Assembly: GCF_023898315.1 (NCBI RefSeq)
Contig: NC_064621.1
Coordinates: 129,454,521 to 129,518,520, forward strand
DNA: 64,000 nt
Direction: 5' to 3'
DNA from: Schistocerca nitens
Lineage: Eukaryota > Arthropoda > Insecta > Orthoptera > Acrididae
Shown here: one piece after another, positions 62,160 to 64,000 of the stretch
Numbering within the stretch: position 1 is the stretch's first letter
Layout of the letters: each line of letters opens with the position of its first letter
Notes under the pieces: model-generated
What the model saw: the letters and a program-made list of their open reading frames with translations, nothing else
Databases searched by the model: none
What the model was told of the DNA's origin: nothing
Translations under genes and position numbers: made by a program

Positions 62160-62702
62160 TATCGGTACTTTAGTGACTGATTTTAAAATCACATGAAGGA
62201 ATCGGAACTAGAGACTGCGACACGCATTTGTGCCATTTTCTACAGTTTTTGTTAGTTTTAGACATGAGGCTTCCGTGGTAATTTTAACAGTTTCAGAAAA
62301 GTTAATGTCATGCTCTAATAATGGAATAAGAGAATATATTAAACTCCTCTTACAGGGCTGATAAGAGACGACTCTGAAAAGTGTTCCATGGTACAACCCC
62401 CCAGCCCCTCCACCAGTATGTGTTGAGGCAGGGTAACTCCCGACACGTGAATTACCCAGAATATATTCATCCAGTATTTGATAATGAGAGCACTTAGCGA
62501 TTCCAGCAATATTACTACTTTACTACTAACTCTATTCGCAATGTATTTTACATAGAGTACAAACATAACCTATTACACACTTCTGGAGGCTGTAGAGGGG
62601 CTTATTAGATCGAATTTTACGTAGGAACCCATGTCCGGAAACGTCATACAACGATATAGAGCGCCAAAGATATAACAGCCGACGCCCTCAAATGAGTGTA
62701 TA
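62160..62702. other. No recognised feature
   Basis: Anonymous sequence between the RTE-like tail and the mariner. Confidence 0.4.
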
Positions 62703-62727
62703 TACGAGGGTGAGTCTAATGAAAACT

Positions 62728-63990
62728 TTAAATATTTTTTAAAATATTATTTATTGTGCAGAAGTGGTACAAAGCTGTATCACTTTTCAATATATCTCCA
62801 CCATTATCACTGCAATTCCTCCAGCCCTTACAAAGTGCATAAATTCCTTTAGAAAAAAATTCTTTTGGTAGTCCGCGCAACCATTCATGCACCGCGTGGC
62901 GTACCTCTTCGTCAGAACGGAACTTCTTTCCTGTCATTGCGTCTTTGAGTGGTCCAAACATATGGACATCACTTGGGACAAGTTCTGGTGAGTGTGGTGG
63001 ATGAGGAAGACACTCAAAATGCAGGTCTGTCATTGTTGCAACTGTTGTGGGGGCAGTGTAGGGCCTTGCATTGTCATGTTGCAAAAGGACACCTGCTGAC
63101 AGCAATCCACGTCGCTTTGAGTTGATTGCAGGCCGTAGATGATTTTTTAGGAGATCTGTGAATGATGCATTGGTGACAGTGGTCCCTCTAGGCATGTAAT
63201 GCTCCAAAATGACGCCCTTTTCGGCCCAAAAGGGAGTCAGCATAACGTTCTCTGTGTGTGTGTGTGTGTGTGAAATCTTATGGGACTTAACTGCTAAGGT
63301 CATCAGTCCCTAAGTTTACACACTACTTAAATTATCCTATGGACAAACACACACACCCATGCCCGAGGGAGGACTCGAACCTCCGTCGGGACCAGCCGAA
63401 CAGTCCATGACTGCAGCGCCCTAGACCGCTCGGCTAATCCCGCGCGGCCCAGCATAACGTTCCCTGCTGATGGTTCTGTTCGAAACTTCTTTAGCTTTGG
63501 TGATGACGAATGGCGACATTCCTTGCTGGCTCTCTTCGTTTCCAGTTGGTGGAAGTGAACCTAGGTTTCGGGCCTAGTAACAATTCTTGCGAGGAAGCCA
63601 TCACCTTCTCGATCAAAGCGCTGAAGAATGTCTTCACAAGCATCAACACGTTGTTCTCTCATTTCAGGAGTCAGATGCCGTAGCTCCCGTCTTGCAGACA
63701 CTTGGTGAAACTCGAGCACATCATGCGCAATGTGGTGTGCTGATACATGACTAATCTGTAAACATGCTGCATTGTCACTCAGTGTCACTCGGCGGTTTCC
63801 CTTCACTATGGCTTCAGGTGCTGCAATGTTCTGTGGAGTCACAACTCGTTGTGCCTGACCTGGACGAGGTGCATCTTGCACTGAAGTCACACCGTTTGCG
63901 AACTTCCTACTTCATTCATAGACTTGCTGCTGTGACAAACATGCATCACCGTACTGAACCTTCATTCGTCGATGAATTTCAATAGATTTC
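62728..63990 (-). pseudogene. Mariner-like transposase (copy 2), inactive
   Basis: Minus strand. The N-terminal piece (63890-63561) includes TSVQDAPRPGQAQRVVTPQN. The first catalytic motif reads ARIVTRPETW where the family has T-G-D-E-T-W, so the first Asp is lost. The C-terminal piece (below the SINE) has LLQHDNARPYTAPTTVATM (second Asp), PPHSPELVPSDVHMFGPLK (third Asp) and WLRGLPKEFFSKGIYALCK. The lesions differ from those of copy 1, so the two decayed independently. Confidence 0.88.
63251..63449 (-). mobile_element. SINE-B in mariner copy 2
   Basis: Minus-strand copy: a (TG)n stretch at the low end, TTATGGGACTTAACTGC, CCCGAGGGAGGACTCGAACC (B box complement), CCGCTCGGCTAATCCCGCG. Duplication CAGCATAACGTTC (63238-63250 and 63450-63462). 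The tail resembles SINE-A in GGGACTTAAC, suggesting a recombinant tail. Confidence 0.9.
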
Positions 63991-64000
63991 ACACCTTCAC

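Larger units (their letters stand above)
62705..64000 (-). mobile_element. Mariner-like element (copy 2), cut by the window end
   Basis: Same family as 46743-48018. Left TIR CGAGGGTGAGTCTAATGAAA after TA (62703-62704). The other end lies beyond the window. A SINE-B copy is inserted in it. Confidence 0.92.

Overview
The window is about 64 kb of insect nuclear DNA, almost certainly from an orthopteran. A Schistocerca-type locust is my best guess, from memory of its repeat families and not from a search. I found no host protein-coding gene, rRNA or functional tRNA gene. Nearly every recognisable feature is a transposable element or a remnant of one, and much of the rest is anonymous AT-rich DNA. 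This fits intergenic or long-intron sequence of a very large insect genome.

SINEs are the most frequent insertions. The commonest family (here SINE-A, about 200 bp) has a Leu/Ser-like type II tRNA head, a B box close to GGTTCGAATCC, and a tail ending near GCCATTTGAACCATTT. Two copies carry a Gly(CCC)-like head on the same tail. A related Leu-like family (SINE-B), two type I tRNA families, one 5S-rRNA-derived SINE and two tRNA-containing fold-back repeats are also present. Many copies have clear 10-13 bp target-site duplications and date the sequence they interrupt.

Layout. 0-2.6 kb: anonymous DNA and one SINE. 2.7-6.6 kb: three degraded Tc1-like elements back to back, two of them cut by SINEs. 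7.3-9.35 kb: a local tandem duplication and a LINE reverse-transcriptase remnant cut by a SINE. 9.8-11.4 kb: a Penelope-like element (PLE) with a GIY-YIG domain, split by a 663-bp TIR element. 11.8-13.9 kb: a Tc1 fragment and a second PLE. 15.5-20 kb: a hammerhead-like inverted repeat, a LINE 3' end, a GC-rich island, a SINE and a tRNA fold-back repeat. 20.0-21.7 kb: a dead Tc1-like element and a Helitron-like remnant. 22.9-25.5 kb: an unassigned 1.8-kb block with a tandem duplication and an internally deleted LINE. 26.1-31 kb: a truncated mariner, a 5S SINE, PLE pieces, a second mariner-type element and an RTE-like LINE. 31-41 kb: sparse, with GC-rich islands and scattered SINEs. 41.2-42.5 kb: a Tc1-like element. 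45.0-51.5 kb: a nearly full-length but inactivated Helitron on the minus strand, carrying a mariner and two SINEs. Just upstream of its start codon lies a dense array of heat-shock-element-like pentamers. 51.6-58.7 kb: two intact 1358-bp mariner-like elements in opposite orientation. The second lies in the 3' UTR of a LINE that also carries an intact Tc1-like element and a SINE. 59-64 kb: RTE-like remnants and a second copy of the mariner found in the Helitron.

Only three coding regions look intact: the Tc1 transposase (55198-56220) and the two mariner-like transposases (51732-52787 minus, 57184-58239 plus). The observations most worth checking are the heat-shock-like array at the Helitron 5' end, hammerhead-ribozyme-like cores in at least five PLE-type sequences, and the tRNA-head swap within one SINE family. 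All family names rest on motif recognition without database support.
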